Source of the DNA: Isoptericola sp044389085
GTDB lineage: Bacteria; Actinomycetota; Actinomycetes; Actinomycetales; Cellulomonadaceae
DNA: 64,000 nucleotides
Direction: 5' to 3'
NCBI RefSeq assembly: GCF_044389085.1
Contig: NZ_JBIRXP010000001.1
Location: forward strand, 806,001-870,000
The position numbers were made by a program, and so were the translations under genes. Under the pieces are notes generated by a model. It ran no database searches. It was not told the origin of the DNA and saw only the letters and a list, made by a program, of their open reading frames with translations. This document shows positions 49,393 through 59,605 of this stretch, piece after piece (position 1 is the first letter of the stretch; every line of letters starts with the position of its first letter).

Positions 49393-50627
49393 TGCGCCGA
49401 CACCCGATCGCCCCGCGCCCCGGGTGGCGCGAGACGGTGGTCTCGCAGGGTCTCGTCTTCCCCGTCACGCCGACGACGGGGCTGCACGGGGAGGAGGGCG
49501 AGGTCGCCTACTGGAACGAGTCGGCCTGGTACGACTTCACGATGGCCGAGGTGGAGCGGCTGGAGGCCGCCACCGAGGAGCTGTACGGCATGTGCCTCGA
49601 GGCGGCCCGGGAGATGCTCCGGCGCTACTCCGACGCCGACCTGGCCCTCCCCTCCGGCGCGCTCGCCCTCGCGCGGGAGTCGCTCGACCGGCGCGACCCG
49701 TCTCTGTACGCGCGCTTCGACCTCGCCTACGACGGCACCGCGCCCGCCAAGATGCTCGAGATCAACGGCGACACCCCCACCGGCCTCGTGGAGACCGCCG
49801 TCGCGCAGTGGCGCTGGCTCGAGGACGTGTTCCCCCGCTACGACCAGTGGAACTCCGTGCACGACCGCCTGGTGCGGTGGTGGGGCGAGGCCGCCGAGGC
49901 CGGGCGCTACCCGCAGGGCGTGCACTTCTTGCACTCCACCGCCGACGACTCCGGCGAGGAGGAGATGACCGTCACCTACCTGCGGGACACCGCCGCGAGC
50001 GCCGGGCTGGCCACCTACGGGCACCCGATCGAGAAGCTCGGCTGGGACGACGACCCCCGCGGGCAGCGGTTCGTGGACGACTACGACCTCACCGTGCACG
50101 CCGCGTTCAAGCTCTACCCGTGGGAGGACATGCTGGGCGAGGAGTTCGGCGCCCACCTGCTGGGCGGGCACGAGCACCGCCCCACTCGGTGGATCGAGCC
50201 CCCATGGAAGCTCCTGCTGTCCACCAAGGCGATCCTGCCCGTGCTGTGGGAGCTGTTCCCCGGTCATCCGAACCTGCTGCCCGCCTACCTCGGGGAGCCG
50301 CGCGACCTCACCGAGTGGGTCGCCAAGCCGCTGTGGGGCCGCGAGGGCGACAACGTGCACGTGCACGCCGACGACCTCGAGCAGGTCAACGACGGCTCCT
50401 ACGGCGACCAGCCGCTCGTGTACCAGCAGTACACACGCCTGCCGGACTTCGACGGCAACCGCGTGGTGCTGGGGTCCTGGGTCGTCGGCGGCCGGTCCGC
50501 GGGGTGTCTCGTGCGCGAGTCCGACGGCCCGGTCACCGACTACTACTCGCGGGTCGTCCCGCACGTCATCGGCGACGCGCGCATGCCCGACCACGCCCAG
50601 GTGCAGGCCTGGCTCGACGAGGACTGA
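49392..50627 (+). CDS. Glutathionylspermidine synthase family ATP-grasp ligase (YjfC-like)
   Basis: 411 residues of the preATP-grasp/GSP-synthase domain family. Seen: RFDLAYDGTAPAKMLEINGD (about residues 113-132) with the nucleotide and metal site residues, ETAVAQWRWLEDVFP, and WVAKPLWGREGDNV (about 313-326) holding the Lys and Arg expected in ATP-grasp folds. The N-terminal amidase domain of bifunctional GSP synthase is absent, as in YjfC. Actinobacteria lack glutathione, so a peptide-amine ligation with another partner is more likely than glutathionylspermidine synthesis. Last gene of the operon; the stop is followed by IS110 remains. Confidence 0.9.
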   Translation: MRRHPIAPRPGWRETVVSQGLVFPVTPTTGLHGEEGEVAYWNESAWYDFTMAEVERLEAATEELYGMCLEAAREMLRRYSDADLALPSGALALARESLDRRDPSLYARFDLAYDGTAPAKMLEINGDTPTGLVETAVAQWRWLEDVFPRYDQWNSVHDRLVRWWGEAAEAGRYPQGVHFLHSTADDSGEEEMTVTYLRDTAASAGLATYGHPIEKLGWDDDPRGQRFVDDYDLTVHAAFKLYPWEDMLGEEFGAHLLGGHEHRPTRWIEPPWKLLLSTKAILPVLWELFPGHPNLLPAYLGEPRDLTEWVAKPLWGREGDNVHVHADDLEQVNDGSYGDQPLVYQQYTRLPDFDGNRVVLGSWVVGGRSAGCLVRESDGPVTDYYSRVVPHVIGDARMPDHAQVQAWLDED

Positions 50628-50639
50628 TCTGTGGTCAGG

Positions 50640-51263
50640 TTCTGTCAAAGGGCATGGTGAGGCCCCACCCGGTCGGGAGCTGATCGGGTGGAGCCTCGTC
50701 TTGTCCTTGGGCCCATGCCGGTCGAGCGTGTCTTGGCGACGCGTGGTCGAGACTGATATGCGCGGGTCGGTCACCGCATGACCGGGACCCGACGGGAGCG
50801 TGCTGCCTGGGTGTCTGAGGCCGAGCGTGGCAACCGAGGTTGCTGCTCACAGCCCTTTCGCGGGTCGCTCCTCGCGCTGCGCGCCGGCAGGAACGTCAGG
50901 GCACGTCACGGTTGGTCGGATCAGGTCATGGGCGTGCGCTCGAGGGTGGCCAGGGACCAGCACCAGCCGGCGAGTTCGCGGGCGATCACGGTGGTCGCGA
51001 CGGTGTGCTCTCTTACCGCGGGCGGCGTCGACGCCCCAGCGGTGCTCAGTGGGGACAAGGCCGAGGAACGATCCGATCGAGGCGCCGGTGAACCGGTCCC
51101 AGTCGCCGATCTCGACCGCGAGGGCGAACGCGGTGAGGGTGGAGATCCCGCGCTGGCACCACAGCCGGTGCACCGCGGCGGTGCCGGGCAGGTCGAACCG
51201 GACGCGGTGCACACCACTGGTCGTGAGCCCCGGTCCACGCCTTGCCGCGCGGCCCGCAACCAC
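50640..51263 (-). pseudogene. Decayed IS110-family transposase and element remains
   Basis: Minus-strand frame from 51263 gives RFDLPGTAAVHRLWCQRGIS and then TLTAFALAVEIGDWDRFTGA and SIGSFLGLVPTEH, a close match to the C-terminal Transposase_20 domain of IS110/IS116 transposases. The sequence then breaks; after a frame change and missing part, TVIARELAGWCWSLATLE (around 50930-51010) looks like the transposase end. The N-terminal DEDD catalytic domain is lost. The non-coding remainder to about 50640, with an imperfect GAGGC-CCACCC/GGGTGG-GCCTC hairpin, is probably the old element end. Inactive remnant. It fills most of the 855-nt gap between operons. Confidence 0.75.
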
Positions 51264-51385
51264 TCACCGACGAGCGGTCACCTCATACGGTCTGAGCCGC
51301 GCGAGCACGCCCCCGGCGCACGTCGAGCGCAGGCGAGGGACGACGACGCGCCTGTCACGACATCGACACGATCCGGAACGGCGCG

Positions 51386-51450
51386 TTGACGCTGCGCGCC
51401 GGGGGCGAATAGCGTGCTGTGACAGGTTCTTTGAATCGTTTTTAGGCATC
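51386..51450 (+). promoter_or_regulatory. Promoter and candidate operator of rhamnose-type ABC operon
   Basis: TTGACG (51386-51391) and TAGCGT (51410-51415) with an 18-nt spacer form a good sigma-70-like promoter. Just downstream lies the AT-rich TTTGAATCGTTTTTAGG (51431-51447 region), whose GAATCGTTT core is like half of a LacI-type rhamnose operator. GGAGGGAG (around 51470) precedes ATG 51483. The promoter is convincing; the operator is a weak guess. Confidence 0.5.
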
Positions 51451-51482
51451 ACTCGCGACAACGACGTCGGAGGGAGCGGCCC

Positions 51483-52993
<1,511 letters not shown>

Positions 52994-52997
<4 letters not shown>

Positions 52998-54037
52998 CCG
53001 GGCCCGTGACCGAGCAGCTGGTGGAACCCAGCCGCCTCTCCCCCGCCCGGCGCGCCTGGCGCACGGTGCTCCGCTCCCGCGAGCTCGCCATCGGCCTCGT
53101 CCTGCTCGCCGTGGTCGCGGCCGCGACCGCCGCGAACGACAGCTTCCTGCTCAGCCCCAACAGCTGGCGCGACCTGCTCCTGACGCCGTCCGTGCTGGTG
53201 GTGCTCGCGGTGGGTCAGGCGGTCGTCATCATCACCCGCAACGTCGACCTGTCGGTGGGGTCGGTCCTGGCGCTCACCGCCTACCTCAGCGGACGGCTGT
53301 TCATCGCGAACCCTGACCTGCCCGTGCCGGTGGTATTCCTCGTCGCGATGCTGGCAGGGGCGGCCCTCGGGCTCGTCAACGGCCTGCTCGTGGGCCTGGG
53401 CCGCGTCCCCGCGCTCGTGATCACCCTCGGCACGCTGTACGTGTACCGGGGGGTCGTCCTCACGTGGGCCGGCAGCGACCGGGTCAACGCGTCCGACCTG
53501 CCCGGCACCTTTCTCGCCCTCGGGACGAGGACCGTGCTGACGGTGCCCGTCCTGACGGTCGTCGCGCTCGTCGTGCTCGCCGCCGTGGGCTACTACCTCC
53601 ACACCGCCCGCAGCGGGCGCGAGCTGTACGCGATCGGCTCCGAGCCCGAGGCCGCGGTGCTGTGCGGCCTACCCCTGCGCCGCCGGGTGATCGGCGCGTT
53701 CGTGCTCTCGGGCGCGCTGGCCGGGCTCGCCGGCATCATGTTCGCCGCCCGCTACGGCACGATCAGCTCTGGCGCCGGCCTCGGCACCGAGCTGCAGGCC
53801 GTCGCCGCCGCCGTCATCGGCGGGGTCGCCATCTTCGGCGGCAGCGGCACGGTCTGGGGCGCCGCGCTCGGCGCCGTCCTGCTGGTGACGATCAACCGCG
53901 CCCTGCCGATCCTCGGCATCCCCGACTTCTGGCAGCAGGCCGTGGTCGGCGTCCTCATCATCGGCGCGATCGTGCTGGACCGGGTGCTCGCGAACCGCAC
54001 GGCCCGGCGACTCGTCCGAGCGAGGGATGCCCGATGA
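52994..54037 (+). CDS. rhaP: Sugar ABC transporter permease 1 (rhamnose type)
   Basis: 347 residues, CUT2 permease with about ten helices. QAVVIITRNVDLSVGSVLAL (about residues 74-93) is the family motif; FGGSGTVWGAALGAVLL comes near the end. GTG 52994 overlaps the ATPase stop (GTGA). Forms the membrane channel with the next permease, since rhamnose-type transporters have two different permeases. Which of the two is RhaP or RhaQ is by order only. Confidence 0.9.
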
Positions 54038-55083
54038 CGACCACGGAACGCCCGGAACGGACCGGGCGCGCGTACGCCGCCCACGCACGCCCCTGGTGGC
54101 AGCGCGCCCTGCTCACCCGCGAGGTCGGGATCATCGCGCTGCTCGTGGTCGTCGTCGCGCTCTCGCTGCAGTACGTGGACAACTTCCGCGGCCCGCTGAC
54201 CCTGCCCTACCTCGTGCTCGACACCGCGCCGATCCTGCTCATCGCGCTGCCGATGACCCTCGTGATCATCACCGGGGAGATCGACCTGTCGGTCGCCTCC
54301 GTGGTGGGGCTCTCCAGCGTGACCGTCGGTCTTCTCGTCGAGGCGGGCTGGTCGGTACCGGCCGCCGCCGGCGCCGCGCTGCTCGTGGGGCTCGCATGCG
54401 GCGCCCTCAACGGCTTCCTCGTCGCGTTCGTCGGGCTGCCTTCGCTCGCCGTGACCATCGGCACCCTCGCCCTGTACCGCGGCGTCGCGGTGGGGCTGCT
54501 GGGCACCAAGGCGGTCACGGACTTCCCCGAGGCATGGACCGACCTCGCCACCGCACGCGTCGGAGAGACCCAGCTTCCGGTCGTGCTCGTCCCGATCGTC
54601 GTGCTGGCCGCCGTCTTCGTCGTGCTGCTGCACTTCACGCCGTTCGGCCGCGGGGTCTACGACATCGGCCTCAGCGCCGACACCGCGCGGTTCAGCGGCG
54701 TGGGCGTGGCCCGGACCAAGCTCGTGCTCTTCGTCCTCACCGGCACGGTCGCGGCCTTCGCCGGGGTGTTCTTCACCCTCCGCTACGGCAGCGCGCGCGG
54801 CGACAACGCGACGGGCATGGAGCTGCAGGTGGTCGCGGCCGTCCTGCTCGGCGGCGTGTCGATCTTCGGCGGCCGCGGCGCGCTGCACGGGGTGCTCGCC
54901 GGCGTGCTGCTCATCGGCGTCGTCTCCAGCGCCCTGCGGCTGGAGAGCGTCACCGTCAACGTCATCAACATCATCATCGGCGCGCTCCTCGTGCTGTCGG
55001 TGATCTCCCCGAGCGTCACCGCCTGGTTCGTCCGGCGCCGGCGCCCGACCACCCCGCGGCCCGTCGGAAAGGAAGAACGATGA
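54034..55083 (+). CDS. rhaQ: Sugar ABC transporter permease 2 (rhamnose type)
   Basis: 349 residues, second CUT2 permease. MTLVIITGEIDLSVASVVGL (about residues 75-94) is the matching motif; FGGRGALHGVLAGVLL is near the end. ATG 54034 overlaps the previous stop (ATGA) and its stop overlaps the binding-protein start (ATGA). Two non-identical permeases in one operon is a feature of the rhamnose and AI-2 type systems. Call good; naming by order. Confidence 0.9.
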   Translation: MTTTERPERTGRAYAAHARPWWQRALLTREVGIIALLVVVVALSLQYVDNFRGPLTLPYLVLDTAPILLIALPMTLVIITGEIDLSVASVVGLSSVTVGLLVEAGWSVPAAAGAALLVGLACGALNGFLVAFVGLPSLAVTIGTLALYRGVAVGLLGTKAVTDFPEAWTDLATARVGETQLPVVLVPIVVLAAVFVVLLHFTPFGRGVYDIGLSADTARFSGVGVARTKLVLFVLTGTVAAFAGVFFTLRYGSARGDNATGMELQVVAAVLLGGVSIFGGRGALHGVLAGVLLIGVVSSALRLESVTVNVINIIIGALLVLSVISPSVTAWFVRRRRPTTPRPVGKEER

Positions 55084-56117
55084 AGCTCACGAACCAGCGG
55101 TCGGCCGCCCTTGCGGCCCTCGCGATGACCGCAGCACTGGCTCTCGCCGGGTGCTCGTCCGGCGGCGAAGACGGCGGCGGGGGCGAGAGCGGAGGCGGGG
55201 GCGGCGACGTCTCGGTCGTCATGCTGCCGAAGAACCTCGGCAACCCGTACTTCGACACCAGCACCAAGGGCGCGAAGGCCGCCACCGGGGAGTTCGGCGG
55301 CTCCTTCTCGGAGGTCGGGCCGGACACCGCCACGCCCGACGCGCAGGTGCCCTTCATCAACACTGCCGCCCAGCAGGGCACCAAGGCGCTCATCGTGTCG
55401 GCCAACGACCCGAAGGCGATCTGCGACGCGCTCGACGAGGCCCGGACGGCCGGCACGAAGGTCGTGACCTTCGACTCCGACACCGACCCGGCGTGCCGCG
55501 ACCTGTTCGTCAACCAGGCGTCCGCCGAGGGCATCGCCAAGGTGCAGGTCGACATGATCGCCGAGCAGATCGGCGACTCCGGCGAGGTCGCGATCCTCTC
55601 CGCGAGTGCCAACGCCACGAACCAGAACGCGTGGATCGAGCTCATGGAGAAGGACCTGGCCGACAACCACCCCGACATCACCCTGGTGGACACCGTCTAC
55701 GGCAACGACGACGACCAGACCTCGTTCGACAAGACGGCGGCGCTGCTGCAGTCGCACCCGGACCTCAAGGGCATCATCTCGCCCACCACCGTGGGCATCG
55801 CCGCGGCGGCCCGGTACGTCTCGACGTCGGACGCCAAGGGCAAGGTCGCCGTCACCGGCCTCGGCACGCCCAACCAGATGCGCGAGTACGTCGAGGACGG
55901 CACGGTCACCGAGTTCGCGCTGTGGAACCCGGAGGACCTCGGCTACCTCGCCGCGTTCGCGGCGGACGCGCTGGTCGAGGGCACCATCACCGGGGCCGAG
56001 GGCGACTCCTTCACCGCGGGCAAGCTCGGCGACTTCACCGTCGACGCCGACGCGACCGTGCTGCTCGGCGACCCCTACCGCTTCAACAAGGACAACATCG
56101 GCGACTTCGACTTCTGA
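55080..56117 (+). CDS. rhaS: Rhamnose-type ABC substrate-binding lipoprotein
   Basis: 345 residues, exported and lipid-anchored: lipobox LALAGC (Cys25), then a Gly/Glu-rich linker. The binding fold matches the RhaS group closely: VVMLPKNLGNPYFDTSTKGA, VGPDTATPDAQVPFINTAAQ, VVTFDSDTDPACRDLFVNQA, NATNQNAWIELM and VAVTGLGTPNQMREYVEDGT. This is the best evidence for rhamnose (or a related 6-deoxy sugar) as substrate. ATG 55080 overlaps the permease stop. A strong hairpin follows. Rhamnose isomerase, kinase and mutarotase genes are not adjacent, so catabolism must lie elsewhere. Confidence 0.9.
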   Translation: MKLTNQRSAALAALAMTAALALAGCSSGGEDGGGGESGGGGGDVSVVMLPKNLGNPYFDTSTKGAKAATGEFGGSFSEVGPDTATPDAQVPFINTAAQQGTKALIVSANDPKAICDALDEARTAGTKVVTFDSDTDPACRDLFVNQASAEGIAKVQVDMIAEQIGDSGEVAILSASANATNQNAWIELMEKDLADNHPDITLVDTVYGNDDDQTSFDKTAALLQSHPDLKGIISPTTVGIAAAARYVSTSDAKGKVAVTGLGTPNQMREYVEDGTVTEFALWNPEDLGYLAAFAADALVEGTITGAEGDSFTAGKLGDFTVDADATVLLGDPYRFNKDNIGDFDF

Positions 56118-56133
56118 CGCGCACGCCCCCGTC

Positions 56134-56165
56134 GGCCGGCGGGACCTCACGAGGTCTCGCCGGCC
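56134..56165 (+). terminator. Bidirectional hairpin after ABC operon
   Basis: GGCCGGCG-G-GACCTC pairs with GAGGTC-T-CGCCGGCC (56134-56165): 8 plus 6 bp around one G-T pair, minimal loop. It lies between the stops of the rhamnose operon (56117) and convergent rtcB (56191), so can end both. Confidence 0.75.
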
Positions 56166-56190
56166 GGGCGCGGGTGCCTGGATCGTGCCG

Positions 56191-57453
56191 TCAGCCCTTG
56201 ACGCAGAGCAGCGTGCGGAGCCGGGCGACGACCTCGACGAGGTCGGACTGCGCGGCGATCACCGCGTCGAGGTCCTTGTAGGCGCCCGGGATCTCGTCCA
56301 GCACCCCGGCGTCCTTGCGGCACTCGATCCCTGCCGTCTGCGCGGCGAGGTCGTCCAGGGTGAAGGTCCGCTTCGCCCGCGTCCGCGACATCCGCCGCCC
56401 TGCGCCGTGCGACGCCGACCAGTACGACTCCGGGTTCCCGAGTCCGCGGACGATGTAGGACCCGGTCCCCATCGATCCTGGGATCAGCCCGAGGTCGCCC
56501 CGGCCGGCCCGGATCGCCCCCTTGCGGGTCACGACCAGCTCCTGGCCGTCGATCCGCTCGACCGCCACGTAGTTGTGGTGGACGTTCACGGCCTCGTCGA
56601 ACCGGATCTCCCGCCCGGGGAAGGAGGCGCGCACGGCGTCCACGACCAGGGTCATCATCACCGCCCGCGACCGTGCCGCGTACTCCTGCGCCCACCACAG
56701 GTCGGCGAGGTAGGCGTCCATCTCGGGCGTGCCGCCGAGGAAGACCGCCAGCTCGCGGTCGACGAGCCCCTGGTTGTGCTCCAGCCGCTTCGCGACGGCC
56801 ACGTGCTGCTCAGCCAGGGTCTTGCCGATGTTGCGCGACCCGGAGTGGAGCTGGAGCCAGACCGTACCGGCTGTATCGGCGCAGACCTCCGCAAAATGGT
56901 TGCCTCCGCCAAGCGTTCCGAGCTGGCGGCGCGCCCGTCCCTCGAGGTCGGAGACGCGCCCGTGCAGGCCGTCGAAGCGCGACCAGAACGCGTCGGCGCC
57001 CCGCGCGACCTCCGCCGGCCCGGTGCCGGAGATCGAGCGCAGCCGGTGCGGGTCGATCGGGTGGTCGTGGGCGTGAAAGCCGACCGGGATGGCGGCCTCG
57101 ATCCGGGACCGGATCGGACCGAGGTCGTCGGGCAGGTCCTCGACGGTCAGCGAGGTGCGCACGCCGATCATGCCGCAACCGATGTCGACACCCACCGCGT
57201 TCGGCGAGACGGCGTCGCGCATGGCGATGACGGACCCGACGGTCGCGCCCTTGCCGAGGTGGACGTCGGGCATGACGCGGACGCCCTCGACCCACGGCAG
57301 GGCCGCGATGTTGCGCAGCTGGGCGAGCGCCGCGGGCTCGACGTCGTGCTCGTGGGCCCACATCAGGGTGTCGGCACGCGCGCCGCTCAGCGGGACGGGA
57401 AAGGCGTGGGACGCCGTGGTCGCCCCGGTCGTCTCGGTCGGGTTCTCGGTCAT
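56191..57453 (-). CDS. rtcB: RtcB family RNA ligase
   Basis: GTP-dependent RNA ligase that joins 2',3'-cyclic phosphate or 3'-phosphate ends to 5'-OH; in bacteria a repair enzyme. 420 residues. Metal and GTP sites seen: MPDVHLGKGATVG, VGVDIGCGMIG (metal Cys/Asp), LGGGNHFAEV, LHSGSRNIGKT, NVHHNYV, GLIPGSMGTGSYIVRG and SASHGAGRRMSR with the histidine that forms the GMP adduct. ATG 57453 has AGGAGGGG 9 nt upstream and is preferred to GTG 57462. No RtcA or RtcR nearby. The gene is convergent to the ABC operon and behind a possible small gene. Confidence 0.94.
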   Translation of the reverse strand: MTENPTETTGATTASHAFPVPLSGARADTLMWAHEHDVEPAALAQLRNIAALPWVEGVRVMPDVHLGKGATVGSVIAMRDAVSPNAVGVDIGCGMIGVRTSLTVEDLPDDLGPIRSRIEAAIPVGFHAHDHPIDPHRLRSISGTGPAEVARGADAFWSRFDGLHGRVSDLEGRARRQLGTLGGGNHFAEVCADTAGTVWLQLHSGSRNIGKTLAEQHVAVAKRLEHNQGLVDRELAVFLGGTPEMDAYLADLWWAQEYAARSRAVMMTLVVDAVRASFPGREIRFDEAVNVHHNYVAVERIDGQELVVTRKGAIRAGRGDLGLIPGSMGTGSYIVRGLGNPESYWSASHGAGRRMSRTRAKRTFTLDDLAAQTAGIECRKDAGVLDEIPGAYKDLDAVIAAQSDLVEVVARLRTLLCVKG

Positions 57454-57545
57454 GGTGAGCACCCCCTCCTGGTGGGTGCGTGAAGCGATTCGTCGGGACG
57501 GCGCCTCACCGGCACCGTCGTGGGTTTCCGCCGACAGAACGGCGA

Positions 57546-57580
57546 GAGCCGCCCTCGGGACACGGTCCCAGGGGCGGCTC
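57546..57580 (-). terminator. Hairpin between the 41-aa ORF and rtcB
   Basis: GAGCCGCCC (57546-57554) pairs with GGGCGGCTC (57572-57580), a perfect 9-bp stem with a loop that has its own GGGAC/GTCCC pairing. It lies 24 nt past the stop of the small open frame at 57604 and upstream of rtcB, where it could end the small transcript or act on rtcB as an attenuator. Confidence 0.55.
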
Positions 57581-57603
57581 GGGTGGCCTGACTCAGGTGT
57601 CGC

Positions 57604-57729
57604 TCAGGCCGTGCTCCCGCCCTCGGGGCGCTTGTGCTCGTTCCCGAGCGTGCCCGCGCGGAGGGACCGCGCGGGCACGACGGGACGCCGGCCGGTGTCG
57701 GCCTGACGGTCGCTCGACGCGTAGGGCAC
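57604..57729 (-). CDS. Possible 41-residue protein upstream of rtcB
   Basis: From GTG 57729 a 41-residue polar, Arg-rich peptide (starts MPYASSDRQADTGRR, ends NEHKRPEGGSTA). No family recognised. In favour: AGGAGGG sits 4 nt before the GTG, a TAGGTT -10 on the minus strand lies about 55 nt further upstream (near 57783-57788), and a hairpin follows the stop. Against: it is short and has no known relatives to me; it might be a leader for rtcB or chance. Same strand as rtcB, 150 nt ahead of it. Confidence 0.4.
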   Translation of the reverse strand: MPYASSDRQADTGRRPVVPARSLRAGTLGNEHKRPEGGSTA

Positions 57730-57834
57730 GGGACCCTCCTGGGTGGGTGGCGACGGCAGGGAGATCCTGCCGGCGGCGCCGAACCTAGCACCGGGTCCAC
57801 GTCCTGCCCCAGCGAATATCGGTAGGTTGGCCGC

Positions 57835-58455
57835 GTGAGCGCACCCCAGGACGCAGGGCAGGACGCGGCGCCCCGGCGCGGGTACGCGAAGGGAACGGCC
57901 CGGAGGGCGCAGATCCTGGACCAGGTGCTGCGGATGGTCGCGGAGCACGGTGTCGACGCGTCCTCGCTCCGGTCCGTCGCCGACGCGGTCGGCGTCTCGC
58001 ACGCCACGTTGCGGCACTACTTCCCCTCGCGGGACGACCTGCTCGTGGCCGTCTACCACGAGCACGAGGTCCAGCGCGGTGAGACGGGCGGCCCGCCCGA
58101 GTCCGTGGTCGGCGGGATGCGCAAGAGCGCCGTGCTCAACCGCGAGGTCCCGGGGCTGGTGCAGCTCTACACGACCCTCGCCGGCGACGCCGCGGGCGAG
58201 GGCCACCCGGTGACGCGCGAGTTCTTCCGCGAGCGATTCGCCCGCATCCGCGGCGAGCTCGCCGCGCGCGTGCGGGCCGACCAGGAGGCCGGGCTGATCG
58301 ACCCGGGCATCGACGCCGGCGACCTGGCCGCGCTCGCGATCGCGGCCTCCGACGGCATCCAGGTGCAGTGGCTCCTCGACCCGGACGCCGTGGACGGTGC
58401 GCGGGTGCTGGAGCTGCTCGAGCGGCTGGTGCCGCCGCCCCCTGCCGCGTCCTGA
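57835..58455 (+). CDS. TetR family transcriptional regulator
   Basis: 206 residues. N-terminal HTH: QILDQVLRMVAEHGVDASSL then ADAVGVSHATLRHYFPSRDD (about residues 48-67), the classic TetR DNA-binding helix pair. The C-terminal domain (about 75-200) is the ligand pocket. GTG 57835 is 6 nt after TAGGTT (57823-57828). A 12-bp hairpin follows, and the sugar oxidoreductase/isomerase pair converges on it. Target unknown; TetR regulators often act on the adjacent genes, so the oxidoreductase pair is a candidate. Confidence 0.92.
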   Translation: MSAPQDAGQDAAPRRGYAKGTARRAQILDQVLRMVAEHGVDASSLRSVADAVGVSHATLRHYFPSRDDLLVAVYHEHEVQRGETGGPPESVVGGMRKSAVLNREVPGLVQLYTTLAGDAAGEGHPVTREFFRERFARIRGELAARVRADQEAGLIDPGIDAGDLAALAIAASDGIQVQWLLDPDAVDGARVLELLERLVPPPPAAS

Positions 58456-58463
58456 CACGACGA

Positions 58464-58491
58464 GGGGCCGGGTCCCGCAGGACCCGGCCCC
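58464..58491. terminator. Perfect hairpin between tetR and oxidoreductase
   Basis: GGGGCCGGGTCC (58464-58475), loop CGCA, GGACCCGGCCCC (58480-58491): perfect 12-bp stem. It sits 9 nt after the tetR stop and 17 nt from the convergent oxidoreductase stop. Bidirectional terminator. Confidence 0.85.
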
Positions 58492-58507
58492 CCCGCCCCG
58501 GGTGGCG

Positions 58508-59605
58508 TCAGAAGGTCGACGCCGCCGGGTCGAAGTCCTCCGCCAGCGGCGGCGGTGCGTCGACCGTGGAGGCGACGTCGACGCCCGTGCCGGACTCTGC
58601 GGCGTCGCGGATCGCGAGGAGCACGTCGAGCACGTGCAGCGCGACGGCGCCGGACGCCCGCTCGGGACGCCCCTCGCGGATCGCGCGGGCCAGCTCGACC
58701 ACGCCGGTGCCGCGGCCCCAGGTGGAGCCGGTGGCCGCGATCGTCTCGGGCTCGTCCTGGCCGTACCGCCACAGGGTCGAGTCCCCGTCGAAGACGTTCG
58801 GGTCGGGCAGCACGATCGTGCCGGTCGTGCCGTTGACCTCGACGAAGCCGGCGCGGGGCAGGGCGTGCTGGAACGAGAACGTCGACTGCGCCGACTGCCC
58901 GCCCGCGAACTGGATCAGGGCGGCGTGGTGGGTGGGCACCTCGACGGGGAACGTCGCGCCGGCGCGCGGGCCGGAGGCGATCGTGCGCTTCTCGAGCGAC
59001 TTCGACGACACGGCCTGCACGTGCGACGTCGCGCCGAGCGCGTGCACCAGCGTCGTCACGTAGTACGGGCCCATGTCGAACAGCGGCCCGGCGCCCGTCG
59101 CGTACAGGAAGTCGGGGTCCGGGTGCCACGCCTCCGGGCCGGGCACGTGGAACATCGTGGTCGCCGTCAGCGGCTCGCCGATGTCCCCGCGGGCGATGGC
59201 GCGCAGCGCGGACTGGATGCCCGCGCCGAGCACGGTGTCCGGGGCGCACGCGACGCGCAGCCCCTTCGCCTCGGCGGCGGCCAGCAGCGCCGCGGCCGAC
59301 GCGTGGTCGGTCGCGATCGGCTTCTCGCTCCACACGTGCTTTCCGGCCGCGACGATCTGGTGCCCGACCTCGGCGTGCACGGCCGGGATCGTCAGGTTGA
59401 CGACGATCTCGATGTCGTCGCGGGCCAGCAGCTCCTCGACCGTGCCCGACGACGCGACCCCGTAGGCCTCCGCCTGCGCGCTCGCGCGGTCGAGCAGCAC
59501 GTCGGCCACCATCCGGACCTCGACGTCCGCGAACTGCGTGAGGTTCTCGAGGTACTGCGTGGAGATGTTCCCGGCACCGATGATGCCGACGCCCACGCGG
59601 CTCAC
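58508..59605 (-). CDS. Gfo/Idh/MocA family sugar oxidoreductase
   Basis: 365 residues. N-terminal Rossmann fold VGIIGAGNISTQYLENL (residues about 5-21), the EKP box VWSEKPIATDHASAAALL and the C-terminal beta-sheet domain with AGPLFDMGPYYVTTL, holding the likely catalytic Asp-Tyr positions. These enzymes oxidise or reduce hydroxyls on sugars, inositols or glycosides with NAD(P). GTG 59605 overlaps the stop of the TIM-barrel isomerase gene (GTGA), so the two enzymes are made together. Such pairs often make and use 3-keto sugars; substrate not known. Confidence 0.9.
   Translation of the reverse strand: MSRVGVGIIGAGNISTQYLENLTQFADVEVRMVADVLLDRASAQAEAYGVASSGTVEELLARDDIEIVVNLTIPAVHAEVGHQIVAAGKHVWSEKPIATDHASAAALLAAAEAKGLRVACAPDTVLGAGIQSALRAIARGDIGEPLTATTMFHVPGPEAWHPDPDFLYATGAGPLFDMGPYYVTTLVHALGATSHVQAVSSKSLEKRTIASGPRAGATFPVEVPTHHAALIQFAGGQSAQSTFSFQHALPRAGFVEVNGTTGTIVLPDPNVFDGDSTLWRYGQDEPETIAATGSTWGRGTGVVELARAIREGRPERASGAVALHVLDVLLAIRDAAESGTGVDVASTVDAPPPLAEDFDPAASTF

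Noticed and set aside
54783..56150. 455-residue minus-strand frame over the binding-protein gene
   Set aside because: Antisense to the RhaS-like gene with full family similarity.
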